Positions 38,736 through 48,126 of a stretch of 64,000 nucleotides of DNA are shown here, one piece after another. The stretch lies in assembly GCA_013791855.1 (NCBI GenBank), contig VMTA01000011.1:1-64000 (forward strand). Direction: 5' to 3'. How positions within the stretch are numbered: the stretch's first letter is position 1; each line of letters starts with the position of its first letter. Below the pieces are notes generated by a model, which saw nothing but the letters and a program-made list of their open reading frames with translations, did not search any database and was not told the origin of the DNA. This DNA comes from Sideroxydans sp. (GTDB taxonomy: Bacteria; Pseudomonadota; Gammaproteobacteria; Burkholderiales; Gallionellaceae). The translations under genes and the position numbers were made by a program.

Positions 38736-39659
38736 TTAAATCCAGTCTTTGGGGACTAGGTACTTGTCGTACAACTCCGCTTCCGGCGTGCCGTCTTCCG
38801 GGTGCCAGTCATAGCGCCATTTCACCAACGGCGGCATGGACAGCAGGATGGATTCGGTGCGGCCGTTCGATTGTAGACCGAAGATGGTGCCACGGTCGAT
38901 GACCAGATTGAATTCCACATAGCGCCCGCGACGATACAACTGGAAGTCGCGCTCGCGCTCGCCGTAAGGCGTGTCCTTGCGCTTCTCCAGCAGCGGCACA
39001 TAGGCCGACAGGTAATGGTCACCCACGCTCTGCTGGATGGCGAAGCAGGAATCGAAATCCGGCTCGGAAAGGTCGTCGAAGAAGATGCCGCCCACACCGC
39101 GCGGCTCGTTGCGATGCTTGAGGAAGAAATACTCGTCGCACCATTTCTTGTACTTCGCATGCAGCGATGCATCGAACGGTGCCAGCGAGTTCTTGCAGAT
39201 CTGGTGGAAGTGCACCGCATCTTCCTCGAATCCGTAGTAAGGCGTGAGGTCCATGCCGCCGCCAAACCAGAACACCTTCTCGCCATTCGGTTTGTGCGCC
39301 ATGAACATGCGCACGTTGGCATGCGAGGTGGGCGCATAAGGATTGCGCGGATGCATCACCAGCGACACGCCCATCGCCTCCCACGAGCAACCGGCCAGCT
39401 CGGGACGATGCGCGGTAGCGGAAGCAGGCATCTTGTCGCCCTGCACATGCGAGAACGCCACACCGCCGCGCTCCAGCACATTGCCTTCCTCGATGATGCA
39501 GCTGATGCCCTCGCCCTTGCCGATGCCGCCCGAACCCGTGGCGCGGGTCCACTTGTCGCGGATGAATTTCTTGCCGTCCACTTGTTCCAGACGGTCAACG
39601 ATCAGCTCCTGCAGTTCCAGCAGGTAGGTCTTTACGGCGTTGGGATCAACATTGCTCAT
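38736..39659 (-). CDS. hemF: Oxygen-dependent coproporphyrinogen III oxidase
   Basis: [57 protein letters not shown]. Confidence 0.97.
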   Translation of the reverse strand: MSNVDPNAVKTYLLELQELIVDRLEQVDGKKFIRDKWTRATGSGGIGKGEGISCIIEEGNVLERGGVAFSHVQGDKMPASATAHRPELAGCSWEAMGVSLVMHPRNPYAPTSHANVRMFMAHKPNGEKVFWFGGGMDLTPYYGFEEDAVHFHQICKNSLAPFDASLHAKYKKWCDEYFFLKHRNEPRGVGGIFFDDLSEPDFDSCFAIQQSVGDHYLSAYVPLLEKRKDTPYGERERDFQLYRRGRYVEFNLVIDRGTIFGLQSNGRTESILLSMPPLVKWRYDWHPEDGTPEAELYDKYLVPKDWI

Positions 39660-39677
39660 GCACTTCTCCAATTGCGT

Positions 39678-40238
39678 TTACGAACGCAGGATTCTATCAC
39701 CGGCCCACGCCTTGATCGTCGAAGGACGTTTGCGTTTGCCCACCCGACCGCGCAATACCCACACGCGCTTACCGAACATGCGCTGGCACTCTGCATAGGT
39801 CTTCGCCGCACGCATGCCGCTGCGGTTCGCACTGGTCGACACCAGCGCGCTATCCACACTACGGCACAGCTGCCGCGCAAACGGATGCGCCGTCAGCCGC
39901 ACCGCCAGCGAGTCATGCACCCCGCGCAGCCAGCGCGGGCACGATGGTTTCGCCGGCATCAGATAAGTCACCGCCTGCGCACCATCCTGCTGCAATCGCA
40001 ACTGTTCCGCTGCCGTGAGCGGCTGAATGTATGGCTCAACCTGATGATAATCCGACGCGATGAGGATCAAGCCCTTCTTCTGGGGGCGCTGCTTCAGCTT
40101 CAGGATGCGCTGCACCGCGCGCCGATTGCGCGGATCGCAGCCGAGGCCGTAGCAGGACTCGGTGGGATAAGCGATCACGCCACCGCGTTTGAGGTGGGCG
40201 GCGAGCGAACGAGAGGAGATGTGCCGCGCTGATGACAT
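39678..40238 (-). CDS. tsaC: L-threonylcarbamoyladenylate synthase (YrdC/Sua5 type)
   Basis: GGVIAYPTESCYGLGCDPRN; KRPQKKGLILIASD-like; STSANRSGM. Confidence 0.9.
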   Translation of the reverse strand: MSSARHISSRSLAAHLKRGGVIAYPTESCYGLGCDPRNRRAVQRILKLKQRPQKKGLILIASDYHQVEPYIQPLTAAEQLRLQQDGAQAVTYLMPAKPSCPRWLRGVHDSLAVRLTAHPFARQLCRSVDSALVSTSANRSGMRAAKTYAECQRMFGKRVWVLRGRVGKRKRPSTIKAWAGDRILRS

Positions 40239-40380
40239 GGTTTCAGTGTGTTGAGGATCTGCGCGACCGCCCTTAAACAAGGCGACCGCATGACGCGCGC
40301 AATCATACCGAAATTGCAGACAGCCGTACCGCGCTACAATGCGCCCCCCGGCTCGCCGCCGAACTTTCCGAGCAAGCGCA

Positions 40381-40586
40381 TGACTGACGAACGCCTCATC
40401 CACATCGAAGAAAAGATCACCTTCCAGGAAGACCAGATCGACGAACTGAACAAGACGGTCTACCAGCAACAACAAAGACTGGAACGGCTTGAAGAGTTCT
40501 GCAGGGAACTCGCCGGACAGATCCGCTCGCTATCCGAAGCCGGCAATGCAGGCCCGACAGCGAATGAAAGACCGCCGCATTATTGA
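40381..40586 (+). CDS. slyX: SlyX family protein
   Basis: RLIHIEEKITFQEDQIDELNKTVYQQQQRLERLE coiled coil, PPHY C-terminus. Confidence 0.9.
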
Positions 40587-40643
40587 CAGAACCGATCGTC
40601 GTTATCATGGCGGCACCCGTCTCGACACCTCGATACAAACACC

Positions 40644-41102
40644 ATGCTCAACAAACTGAACGAATTCTTCTCGACCCTGATTACCCCGGCCAACGATACA
40701 CCGCGCCCCGAACACACCCTGCAACTCGCCACCGCCGTGCTGATGATAGAAGTCATGCGCGCAGATGCCCAAAGCACCGATACAGAGCGCGCAACAGTAT
40801 TGCGCATTCTCAAGGAACGGTTCCAGCTCAGCGACAGCGAAGTGCAACAACTCTCTGCACTAGGCCAGCAGACCGCGCAACAAGCTCACGACCTGCACCA
40901 ATTCACCTCGCTCATCCACCGCGAACTGGGGCGAGAAGAAAGGGGCCGCATCGTCGAATACATGTGGCAAGTCGCCTATGCCGACCGCCACATCAGTGCT
41001 CACGAGAACCACCTCATGCGCCGAATGACCGACCTGCTCCACATCTCGCAGGCTGACTACATCGCCGCGAAGATGCGCGCCAAACCGGCGGATATGGAAT
41101 AG
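40644..41102 (+). CDS. TerB-family protein
   Basis: LATAVLMIEVMRADAQSTDTERATVLRILKERF ... MWQVAYADRHISAHENHLMRRM. Confidence 0.9.
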   Translation: MLNKLNEFFSTLITPANDTPRPEHTLQLATAVLMIEVMRADAQSTDTERATVLRILKERFQLSDSEVQQLSALGQQTAQQAHDLHQFTSLIHRELGREERGRIVEYMWQVAYADRHISAHENHLMRRMTDLLHISQADYIAAKMRAKPADME

Positions 41103-41224
41103 ACGCTACCTGTTTCTGGCTGAATCAATGCGCATCGTCCGATTTTCTTCACCGGCGATACCGTGATTTACAGAGTGGAATCAGCGCCCTGACTCCGAGC
41201 TGCATACATGAGAAAAATACTCGA

Positions 41225-41253
41225 TTGAATGTGCCCAGCAAGGGGTGTATAAA
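41225..41253 (+). promoter_or_regulatory. sigma70-type promoter TTGAAT-N17-TATAAA
   Basis: Near-consensus -35/-10 with 17-bp spacing; no ORF starts downstream before a terminator. Confidence 0.65.
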
Positions 41254-41259
41254 ATAATC

Positions 41260-41430
41260 GTAGTCGCAACAAACGAGCATGAACGCCAACCCGAAGAAGG
41301 GAGCAGCTTATCGACCCCGCGATGATTCCTCACAATTAGACGCAACACCAATCAGCCTGACAGGCTGAACGCTTCGGCAACCCATGATGCCGACATAAAG
41401 ATAACGCCGCATAGATGCGGCGTTTGCTTT
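41260..41430 (+). ncRNA. Candidate orphan structured small RNA (~170 nt)
   Basis: Promoter at 41225-41253, hairpins cagcctgacaggctg and cggcaacccatgatgccg, then terminator aacgccgcatagatgcggcgtttgctttt; no ORF in track. Confidence 0.5.
41403..41430 (+). terminator. Intrinsic terminator AACGCCGCAT-AG-ATGCGGCGTT + T-rich tail
   Basis: Perfect 10-bp arms; same stem reused at 44308-44336. Confidence 0.75.
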
Positions 41431-41550
41431 TGAGCGTTTCAAAATATTCAAAGTGCCCAGCAAGACAAGGCGCGATCGATCCATTGCGTCGGAGTTTGGA
41501 TTTATAGAGGTTCCCTTTAGAATGCGCCCCCCGCCATCACCCCGAACACC

Positions 41551-42486
41551 ATGCGCCTGATTCTTGCCCCAATGGATGGCCTTGCCGACCATAGCCTGCG
41601 CGACATCCTGACGCGGCTCGGCGGCATCGACCTGTGCGTGGCGGAATTTGTGCGGGTGACGAACCATCTGCTCAACAGAAGAACCTTTCTCAACACCGTG
41701 CCGGAACTGGAACGCGGCGGCTGCACACGGGCCGGCGTCCCGGTGCGTGTGCAATTGCTGGGCAGCGATCCGGTCTGCCTCGCGGAGAATGCCGCCTTTG
41801 CCGCCTCACTCGGCGCACCGGGTATCGACCTCAACTTCGGCTGCCCCTCCCCGCTGGTGAATCGGAACGGCGGCGGCGCGGTGCTGCTCCAGTTCCCCGA
41901 GCAGATCCACGCCATCGTCGCCGCCACCCGCCGGGCCGTACCACCACACATCCCCGTCACCGCCAAGATGCGCCTCGGCTTGGAAGACACCTCGCTCACG
42001 CTGGATTGTGCCCGCGCCATCGAAGCGGGCGGCGCCGACGAGCTCATCGTCCATGCCCGCACCCGTGCCGACCGCTACCGGCCCCCCGCGCGCTGGGAAT
42101 GGCTCGCCCAGATCCGCGAGACCGTAAAATTGCCGGTGGTCGCCAACGGCGAAGTGTGGACACCGCAGGACTATCAAAACATCCGCCAGGTCAGCGGCTG
42201 CACCGACGTCATGATCGGGCGCGGCGCCATCATCCGCCCTGACCTCATGCATCGCATCAAAACCGGCGACGAAGCCATGCCCTGGCCGGCGCTGCAAGGT
42301 TGGGTGATCGATTACTACGAACAGCTCGTCGCCAGAATGGACCCGAGGCACGCGCCGGGCATGATCAAGAAATGGCTGGGCATGATGCGCACCGCCTACC
42401 CGGAAGCAGAGACCCTGCACAGCAACATGCGCACCGAACACGATCCGATCGTGGTGGGGAAGATACTGGCAAGTATCCAGCGTTGA
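41551..42486 (+). CDS. dusC: tRNA-dihydrouridine(16) synthase DusC
   Basis: LILAPMDGLADHSLRDIL; LNFGCPSPLVNRNGGGAVLL; IVHARTRADRY. Confidence 0.93.
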   Translation: MRLILAPMDGLADHSLRDILTRLGGIDLCVAEFVRVTNHLLNRRTFLNTVPELERGGCTRAGVPVRVQLLGSDPVCLAENAAFAASLGAPGIDLNFGCPSPLVNRNGGGAVLLQFPEQIHAIVAATRRAVPPHIPVTAKMRLGLEDTSLTLDCARAIEAGGADELIVHARTRADRYRPPARWEWLAQIRETVKLPVVANGEVWTPQDYQNIRQVSGCTDVMIGRGAIIRPDLMHRIKTGDEAMPWPALQGWVIDYYEQLVARMDPRHAPGMIKKWLGMMRTAYPEAETLHSNMRTEHDPIVVGKILASIQR

Positions 42487-42550
42487 TCGGGATGCTTCAG
42501 TCGAAACGACAGCGAAGGTCTTACACCTTTAAGCGAAAGCAGTTTCTCTA

Positions 42551-43057
42551 CTACTGACTGTCCACCCACCAGTGCGCGAACCAGTCGGTCAACGCGCGGC
42601 TCTCGCCGAGACCGGCGAGGCTCTGATCGATGGCATCGTGATTGCCCCACACCACATCGGCCAAGGCGCCATCTGCCTCACGGATCTCGATGTCCTGACA
42701 ATAAAGACCTTTCTCGCGCTGCACGTAATAACCGTAGGTGCGGCACGCCACCGGGCGCTGGGAATAGACAGGACAGGTGCCGGCAACAAGATCCAGCATC
42801 GGACAAGTTATGGGGCGCGACCGCTGATTTCTCAGGGCAGTCATCTTGATGTGGATCGCCTGCAAGTGTTCCGGCGGCAGAATGACCAGCCCCTCACGCA
42901 GTAGATCCCATTCTGCTGATGTCAGTTGCGGCACCTCGGCAAGCTGCTGACAACAACCATCGCAACCCTTGCCGCACAACCAGTCGGCGTGATCCTCCCG
43001 GATGGTTTGTACGCGCTCGGCGATATCTTCATGGAGTTGGATCAGTGTGGTCATCAT
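42551..43057 (-). CDS. YkgJ-family Cys-cluster protein (putative Fe-S/Zn binding)
   Basis: CGKGCDGCCQQ ... CPML...CPVYSQRPVACRTYG. Confidence 0.88.
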   Translation of the reverse strand: MMTTLIQLHEDIAERVQTIREDHADWLCGKGCDGCCQQLAEVPQLTSAEWDLLREGLVILPPEHLQAIHIKMTALRNQRSRPITCPMLDLVAGTCPVYSQRPVACRTYGYYVQREKGLYCQDIEIREADGALADVVWGNHDAIDQSLAGLGESRALTDWFAHWWVDSQ

Positions 43058-43161
43058 GGATCGTCTGAATCTTACCGGCTCGACTTGTTGGGGTACGAGA
43101 AGAGCAGGCATTTATTGGGAACAAATTTTCTCGAAGCAATGGCGCGCAGCGCCAGCGTCAC

Positions 43162-43512
43162 CTAAAGTATTTCGAGCACATTCTCAGGCGGTCTGCCAAT
43201 CGCCGCCCTGTCGCCATTGATGACGATCGGACGTTCCAGCAGCTTCGGGTTGGCTGAAATGATGTTCAGCCATTCAGCATCTGATCGATCATCTGCCGGG
43301 GAAATGCCGAGCGCCTTTGCGTCATCCTCATTGAAGCGGATGACATCCTTGGCACCTTTGCCCAGCTTGACCAGCACCCCGGCCAGCATCGCAGCTGTAG
43401 GCGCGACTTCCAGATAGTGGATCAGCTCCGGCTCGATTCCTTTTTCCTGCAGCAAAGCCAAGGTCGCCCTGCACTTGCTACATTTGGGGTTGTAATACAT
43501 TGATACGCTCAT
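43162..43512 (-). CDS. ArsC/Spx-family arsenate reductase-like protein
   Basis: MYYNPKCSKCRATLALL; ERPIVINGDRAAIGRPPENV. Confidence 0.9.
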   Translation of the reverse strand: MSVSMYYNPKCSKCRATLALLQEKGIEPELIHYLEVAPTAAMLAGVLVKLGKGAKDVIRFNEDDAKALGISPADDRSDAEWLNIISANPKLLERPIVINGDRAAIGRPPENVLEIL

Positions 43513-43629
43513 GTGCTTCCTTGTTCTTTTCGCAAAACAAATCGGGGATCGGACCATGGGGTCTCATCGGCATGAATCATAACCTGTCACTCAAATAACA
43601 CGCATTCATATCAAGCTAAAATACCCCGC

Positions 43630-44265
43630 ATGCAACGCCCTATCCTCTACTCATTTCGTCGCTGCCCTTATGCCATGCGCGCCCGCAGTGCACTCATCAT
43701 CAGCGGCATCGAGCTTGATCACCGTGAAGTGGAACTGCGTGACAAGCCCGCCGAGATGCTCACTGCCTCACCTAAAGGCAGCGTGCCCGTACTGGTGTTG
43801 CATGACGGAAGCGTCATCGACGAAAGTTGGGACATCATGTTGTGGGCCTTGAGAACACAGGGAAAAAATCATTGGTTAGGCGAGAATGAATGTCATGTGA
43901 CTGCGACCCTGCCTCTGCTGCATGAGAACGACAGCACATTCAAACAAGCACTCGATCGCTGCAAATACCCAGAACGGTTCCCCGAACATCCACAACGCTT
44001 CTATCGCGAACAAGGTGAAATATTCTTGCAGCGCCTCGAAACCAGACTTGCTGAAGCACCCTATCTATTGGGCGACGCCTTTAGCATCGCAGATGCAGCC
44101 CTGCTACCTTTTATTCGCCAGTTCGCCGCCGTCGAGAGCGCATGGTTCTCGACCGCCCCTTACCCGAAATTAAGAGCGTGGTTAACCCGATACACTGACT
44201 CCGAGATGTTCGCGAAAGTGATGCAGAAATTCCCGCCGTGGAAACCATTACCAAAGTCAGCTTAA
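43630..44265 (+). CDS. Glutathione S-transferase family protein
   Basis: LYSFRRCPYAMRARSALI; SPKGSVPVLVLHDGSVIDESWDIM. Confidence 0.93.
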   Translation: MQRPILYSFRRCPYAMRARSALIISGIELDHREVELRDKPAEMLTASPKGSVPVLVLHDGSVIDESWDIMLWALRTQGKNHWLGENECHVTATLPLLHENDSTFKQALDRCKYPERFPEHPQRFYREQGEIFLQRLETRLAEAPYLLGDAFSIADAALLPFIRQFAAVESAWFSTAPYPKLRAWLTRYTDSEMFAKVMQKFPPWKPLPKSA

Positions 44266-44307
44266 CTGACTGACCATATCGGCATCATATAAAGCCGACC
44301 AAGAAAT

Positions 44308-44336
44308 ACGCCGCATAAATGCGGCGTTAGTTTTTT
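44308..44336 (+). terminator. Intrinsic terminator ACGCCGCAT-AA-ATGCGGCGT + TTTTTT
   Basis: Perfect 9-bp arms plus T6; downstream of GST gene. Confidence 0.85.
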
Positions 44337-44361
44337 ACAGTTGTACGAGTCTGAGCGACTG

Positions 44362-45204
44362 TCAATCAATAGCCACGATTCCCTTGCATTTCGGGTAATC
44401 GGAACAACCCCAAAACATATTCCCCGCATTCGCGCCTTGCTTTGCTGTTCGTTTAACCATGCTACTGCCGCACTTTGGGCAAGCCGGGTTTGATGGAATT
44501 GCTGCTGCAGGTGTGTATGTTGCCCGCGGTGCAGTCGAGCGAACTGTGCTGATGATTTTCTTTAGTTCAGTGCCATCGACTAGCTCGATATTGCAGCTGG
44601 CGGCAAAGTTGATCGCATCGTTTGAAAACACACCAGACGTCACCACGAACCCCTGTGCCGCACCTGCAACCGCCATCACGCCATTTAATTCCCGTATAAC
44701 TGAGACACCAACATTGCGAGCCTTCCACTGCTTACATTGAACAAGTGATTTCACACCATTCTTATGCAATACCAGATCGACGCCGCCATCCGCACCACCG
44801 CCTCCGGTTTCAATCACCGAATAACCTCCGCGACGAAATGCTTCACCCACCAGCATTTCGAATTCACGCCAAGACATGCCGTTCAATACAGAAGCGTCCG
44901 AACCTTCCTGAACATCCTCCAACAACCTTGCACGTTTTTGCTGCCCATAAGCTGAAACGCCCGCACCAATGATGAAAGCGAGAGGGAGCAGGTACTGCCC
45001 AAATGTCGCAAGCGCTTTGCCAAGTTGGCCACTCACGTTAGCACCAAGTTGAGCGGCAGAAGTGGGATGCACAATCTCGGCAGTCGCGTAGTGATGAAGG
45101 ACAAAGTAGGCGATCAAAGCGAGCAGCACACCTACCCACCAAGGCAACATGGCCGCAAGATCGATCAAATCTTCAAATGCACTTTGCTTTCTTTTTCGAG
45201 CCAT
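44362..45204 (-). CDS. Membrane-anchored Mrr-like restriction endonuclease with C-terminal topoisomerase-type zinc ribbon
   Basis: 2 TM segments; WREFEMLVGEAFRRGGYSVIETGGGGADGGVDLVLHKNGVKSLVQCKQWK; CPKCGSSMVKR...GCSDYPKCKG. Confidence 0.9.
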   Translation of the reverse strand: MARKRKQSAFEDLIDLAAMLPWWVGVLLALIAYFVLHHYATAEIVHPTSAAQLGANVSGQLGKALATFGQYLLPLAFIIGAGVSAYGQQKRARLLEDVQEGSDASVLNGMSWREFEMLVGEAFRRGGYSVIETGGGGADGGVDLVLHKNGVKSLVQCKQWKARNVGVSVIRELNGVMAVAGAAQGFVVTSGVFSNDAINFAASCNIELVDGTELKKIISTVRSTAPRATYTPAAAIPSNPACPKCGSSMVKRTAKQGANAGNMFWGCSDYPKCKGIVAID

Positions 45205-45271
45205 ATTTATCCCTGATCGTTAGACACCAAGCACGAATGAAATCCCGACACATTATTGATGTGCAGCTCGC

Positions 45272-47599
45272 CTACATGCCCTGATACAAATAGCGCTGCA
45301 ACCCAGCAAACAAATTGCGGATCGCGTTAATGTCGCCGCCCAGATCGGCGACCGCATCGGGGATCGAGTCGTGATATTTCAACCGCAACAGCTTGGTGAG
45401 TTTCTCTTGCTCCAGCTCATCCACACCTTCCTGCACGTAATGCGCCAGAACGAAATCAAGGAACACTTGCTGCTTGTCGCTGAATTTGGCGTGCACGGCT
45501 TTGTGCGCCACCTCCGCACGATCTATTCGACTGACCGGCTGCATCGCAAACGCCACATGCGCCAACACATCGAACAGGTCGCTATTCTCGGCGTCGATGA
45601 TCTTCTGCATCTCGCCGAGCTGATCCTTACCAAAGCCTTTCTCCGCCAATCCATCAAGCAGCTTCTTGCGCGTATCCGGCAAACTCCAGAGCTCGCGCAA
45701 CTCGTCCTCGTCCTTGAAGAATTCCGGCAACTGACCAAACAACACCGTCAGAAACTCCGTTGCCGAGATCGGCTTGCCATCCGGCCCCCAGAATGTCGTT
45801 ACCGAAATATGCTGAATGGTGCGCTCTTTGCCGTCGCGCAGCTTCACTCGCACTTTCTTCTTCACTTCGTATTCAGGGCGCGGCTGCTTTGCGTCAGGCT
45901 GCGGCCTCGGTTCAATAGGCGGAAAAACCTTATCGCCGCCATTGCCTACCTCGGTCGGTTCGCCGTCCCATTCCGGATCGTTGAATAACTTGTGTGCCTT
46001 CACAAAATCATAAATCGTGAAGTAATCCTTGCCGTCATACAGCCGCGTACCGCGCCCGATGATCTGCTTGAACTCAATCATCGAATTGATCGGACGCATC
46101 AGCACGATGTTGCGTACGTTGCGCGCATCCACGCCGGTGGAAAGTTTCTGCGAGGTGGTGAGGATGGTCGGGATGCTCTTCTCGTTGTCCTGGAAGTCGC
46201 GCAGGTATTGCTCGCCCAGCGCGCCGTCGTTCGCCGTCACTCGCACGCAATACAGCGGATCGGTGCTGACTGTCTTCAGTTGATTGATCAGGTCGCGCAC
46301 CAGCAGCGCGTGCGCCTGATTGGCGCAGAACACCAGCGTCTTCTCGCGCTGGTTGATGGACTCCATAAACAGTTTCACGCGGTACTGCTCGCGCTCCACG
46401 ATCTCGATGCTGCGGTTGAAATCCTTTTCCTCATACAGCTTGCCCGCCTCGATCTCGCCCTCGACCAGCCTGTCGTCCGAGGTAAAGCGGTATTCATCCA
46501 GCGTGGTGGCGTACTGCTTCACACGGAACGGTGTGAGGTAGCCGTCGTTAATGCCTTCCTTCAGCGAATACACATACACCGGCTCGCCGAAGTAGGCATA
46601 GGTGTCTGCGTTGTCCTTGCGCTTCGGCGTTGCCGTCAGGCCGAGCTGCACCGCAGGCGCGAAGTAATCGAGGATGCTACGCCAGGTACTTTCGTCATTC
46701 GCCCCGCCACGGTGGCATTCGTCGATGATAATGAAATCGAAGAAGTCCGGCGGGTACTCACCAAAATAGGGGGAAGGCTTGCCATCCTTCGGCGGACCCG
46801 ACAGGAATGTCTGAAAGATGGTGAAGAACACACTGCCATTCTTAGGCACGCGCCCCTTCTTGCGTATGTCATCCGGCGCGATGCGCACCAGTGCATCTTC
46901 GGGGAAAGCAGAGAATGAGTTGTAGGCCTGATCGGCCAGAATGTTACGGTCGGCAAGGAACAGGATGCGCGGCTGACGCGCGCCATCACGGCTGAGGTTC
47001 CAGCGTGACTTGAACAACTTCCACGCCAACTGAAATGCGATGAAGGTCTTGCCCGTGCCCGTCGCCAGCGTCAGCAGAATGCGCTGCTGGTTATCGGCAA
47101 TCGCTTCCAGCACATTGTTGACCGCGCTGTCCTGGTAGTAGCGCGAACCCCACATGCCGCCTTTGTCCTCGAACGGCACAGCGGCAAAACGCTCGCGCCA
47201 GTCGTTCGCCTCGGCAAAGGTCAGGTTCCACAATTCCTGCGGCAAAGGATAGGCATTGATTTCGCCCTCCACCCCGCTCTGCATATCCACACCGTAGATG
47301 CGCATGCCGTTGGTGGCGTAGGTAAAGCGCGCACCGATCTTGCCCGCATACTGCTTGGCCTGCGCCAGCCCCTCGGTATAAGGCAGGTCGCGCCGCTTCG
47401 CCTCCACCACAGCCAGCTTGTGGTTGCGATACACCAGCACATAGTCCGCAATTTCTGGTTTCGACCGCTGCCCCGCACCCTGCAAGCGTCCCTCGGTGAT
47501 GCGGTATTCGCGCATCACCCGGCTACCCTCCAACACGCCCCAGCCTGCGGCTTTCAGCGCGGGGTCGATGTGATCTGCGCGGGTTTCGGCTTCGTTCAT
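45272..47599 (-). CDS. hsdR: Type I restriction enzyme R subunit
   Basis: LTLATGTGKTFIAFQLAW; IIDECHRGG; LGLTATPKRKDN; IIGRGTRLYDGKDYFTIYDF. Confidence 0.95.
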   Translation of the reverse strand: MNEAETRADHIDPALKAAGWGVLEGSRVMREYRITEGRLQGAGQRSKPEIADYVLVYRNHKLAVVEAKRRDLPYTEGLAQAKQYAGKIGARFTYATNGMRIYGVDMQSGVEGEINAYPLPQELWNLTFAEANDWRERFAAVPFEDKGGMWGSRYYQDSAVNNVLEAIADNQQRILLTLATGTGKTFIAFQLAWKLFKSRWNLSRDGARQPRILFLADRNILADQAYNSFSAFPEDALVRIAPDDIRKKGRVPKNGSVFFTIFQTFLSGPPKDGKPSPYFGEYPPDFFDFIIIDECHRGGANDESTWRSILDYFAPAVQLGLTATPKRKDNADTYAYFGEPVYVYSLKEGINDGYLTPFRVKQYATTLDEYRFTSDDRLVEGEIEAGKLYEEKDFNRSIEIVEREQYRVKLFMESINQREKTLVFCANQAHALLVRDLINQLKTVSTDPLYCVRVTANDGALGEQYLRDFQDNEKSIPTILTTSQKLSTGVDARNVRNIVLMRPINSMIEFKQIIGRGTRLYDGKDYFTIYDFVKAHKLFNDPEWDGEPTEVGNGGDKVFPPIEPRPQPDAKQPRPEYEVKKKVRVKLRDGKERTIQHISVTTFWGPDGKPISATEFLTVLFGQLPEFFKDEDELRELWSLPDTRKKLLDGLAEKGFGKDQLGEMQKIIDAENSDLFDVLAHVAFAMQPVSRIDRAEVAHKAVHAKFSDKQQVFLDFVLAHYVQEGVDELEQEKLTKLLRLKYHDSIPDAVADLGGDINAIRNLFAGLQRYLYQGM

Positions 47600-47646
47600 T
47601 TAGGCAATATGAGTCAAGTGTGGGTCAAGATATTCGTCAAGCGAGC

Positions 47647-48126
47647 CTAACGAAAGACCGCACCGGAAGCCCTGATGTACTCGATGAAATTGATGCAAGA
47701 GACAGCAACCGTTGGCATCACGCACACTGCGGGAATTTTTCTATTTGAAGGTAGTTTAGGTAGGTTCGGCTGCTTCGCTTCATCTGAAACCAGTTCCGCC
47801 TTGTGCAAGCGCGCTGTAGCGACGATCAGAATGTCGTTCTCACCAACGCCAGTTGTGTATTTGTCATTGGCAATTCCCAGCAGGCCTTTAATACGTTTGG
47901 CTTCATGCGCGATAGCATGGTTGATTTCCAACTGTTCTAGATTGTTTTCTTTCAGCCATTCGCCACAATCTGGTGTCTTGTGATTTACCTCTTCAAAAGC
48001 CACACTCGGCATCAGCAGTTGCTTCGATTCAATTTGACCCGCCATCCATTCCCACAAACCTGGAAACTGCTCTATCGGATAGTTATCCCAAGCATAGATC
48101 ATGGACGACGCATCAAACACCCGCAT
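47647..48126 (-). CDS. PIN-like DUF4411 protein
   Basis: MRVFDASSMIYAWDNYPIEQFPGLWEWMA; GENDILIVATARLHKAELVSDE acidic PIN positions; overlaps the ImmA-like gene. Confidence 0.8.
   Translation of the reverse strand: MRVFDASSMIYAWDNYPIEQFPGLWEWMAGQIESKQLLMPSVAFEEVNHKTPDCGEWLKENNLEQLEINHAIAHEAKRIKGLLGIANDKYTTGVGENDILIVATARLHKAELVSDEAKQPNLPKLPSNRKIPAVCVMPTVAVSCINFIEYIRASGAVFR

Noticed and set aside
41260-41430. SAM, yybP-ykoY, GEMM, 6S or 4.5S identity for the orphan RNA
   Set aside because: Partial resemblances (ggcaaccc, aagggagcagc) but the conserved cores and pairing of those families are not present; left unassigned.
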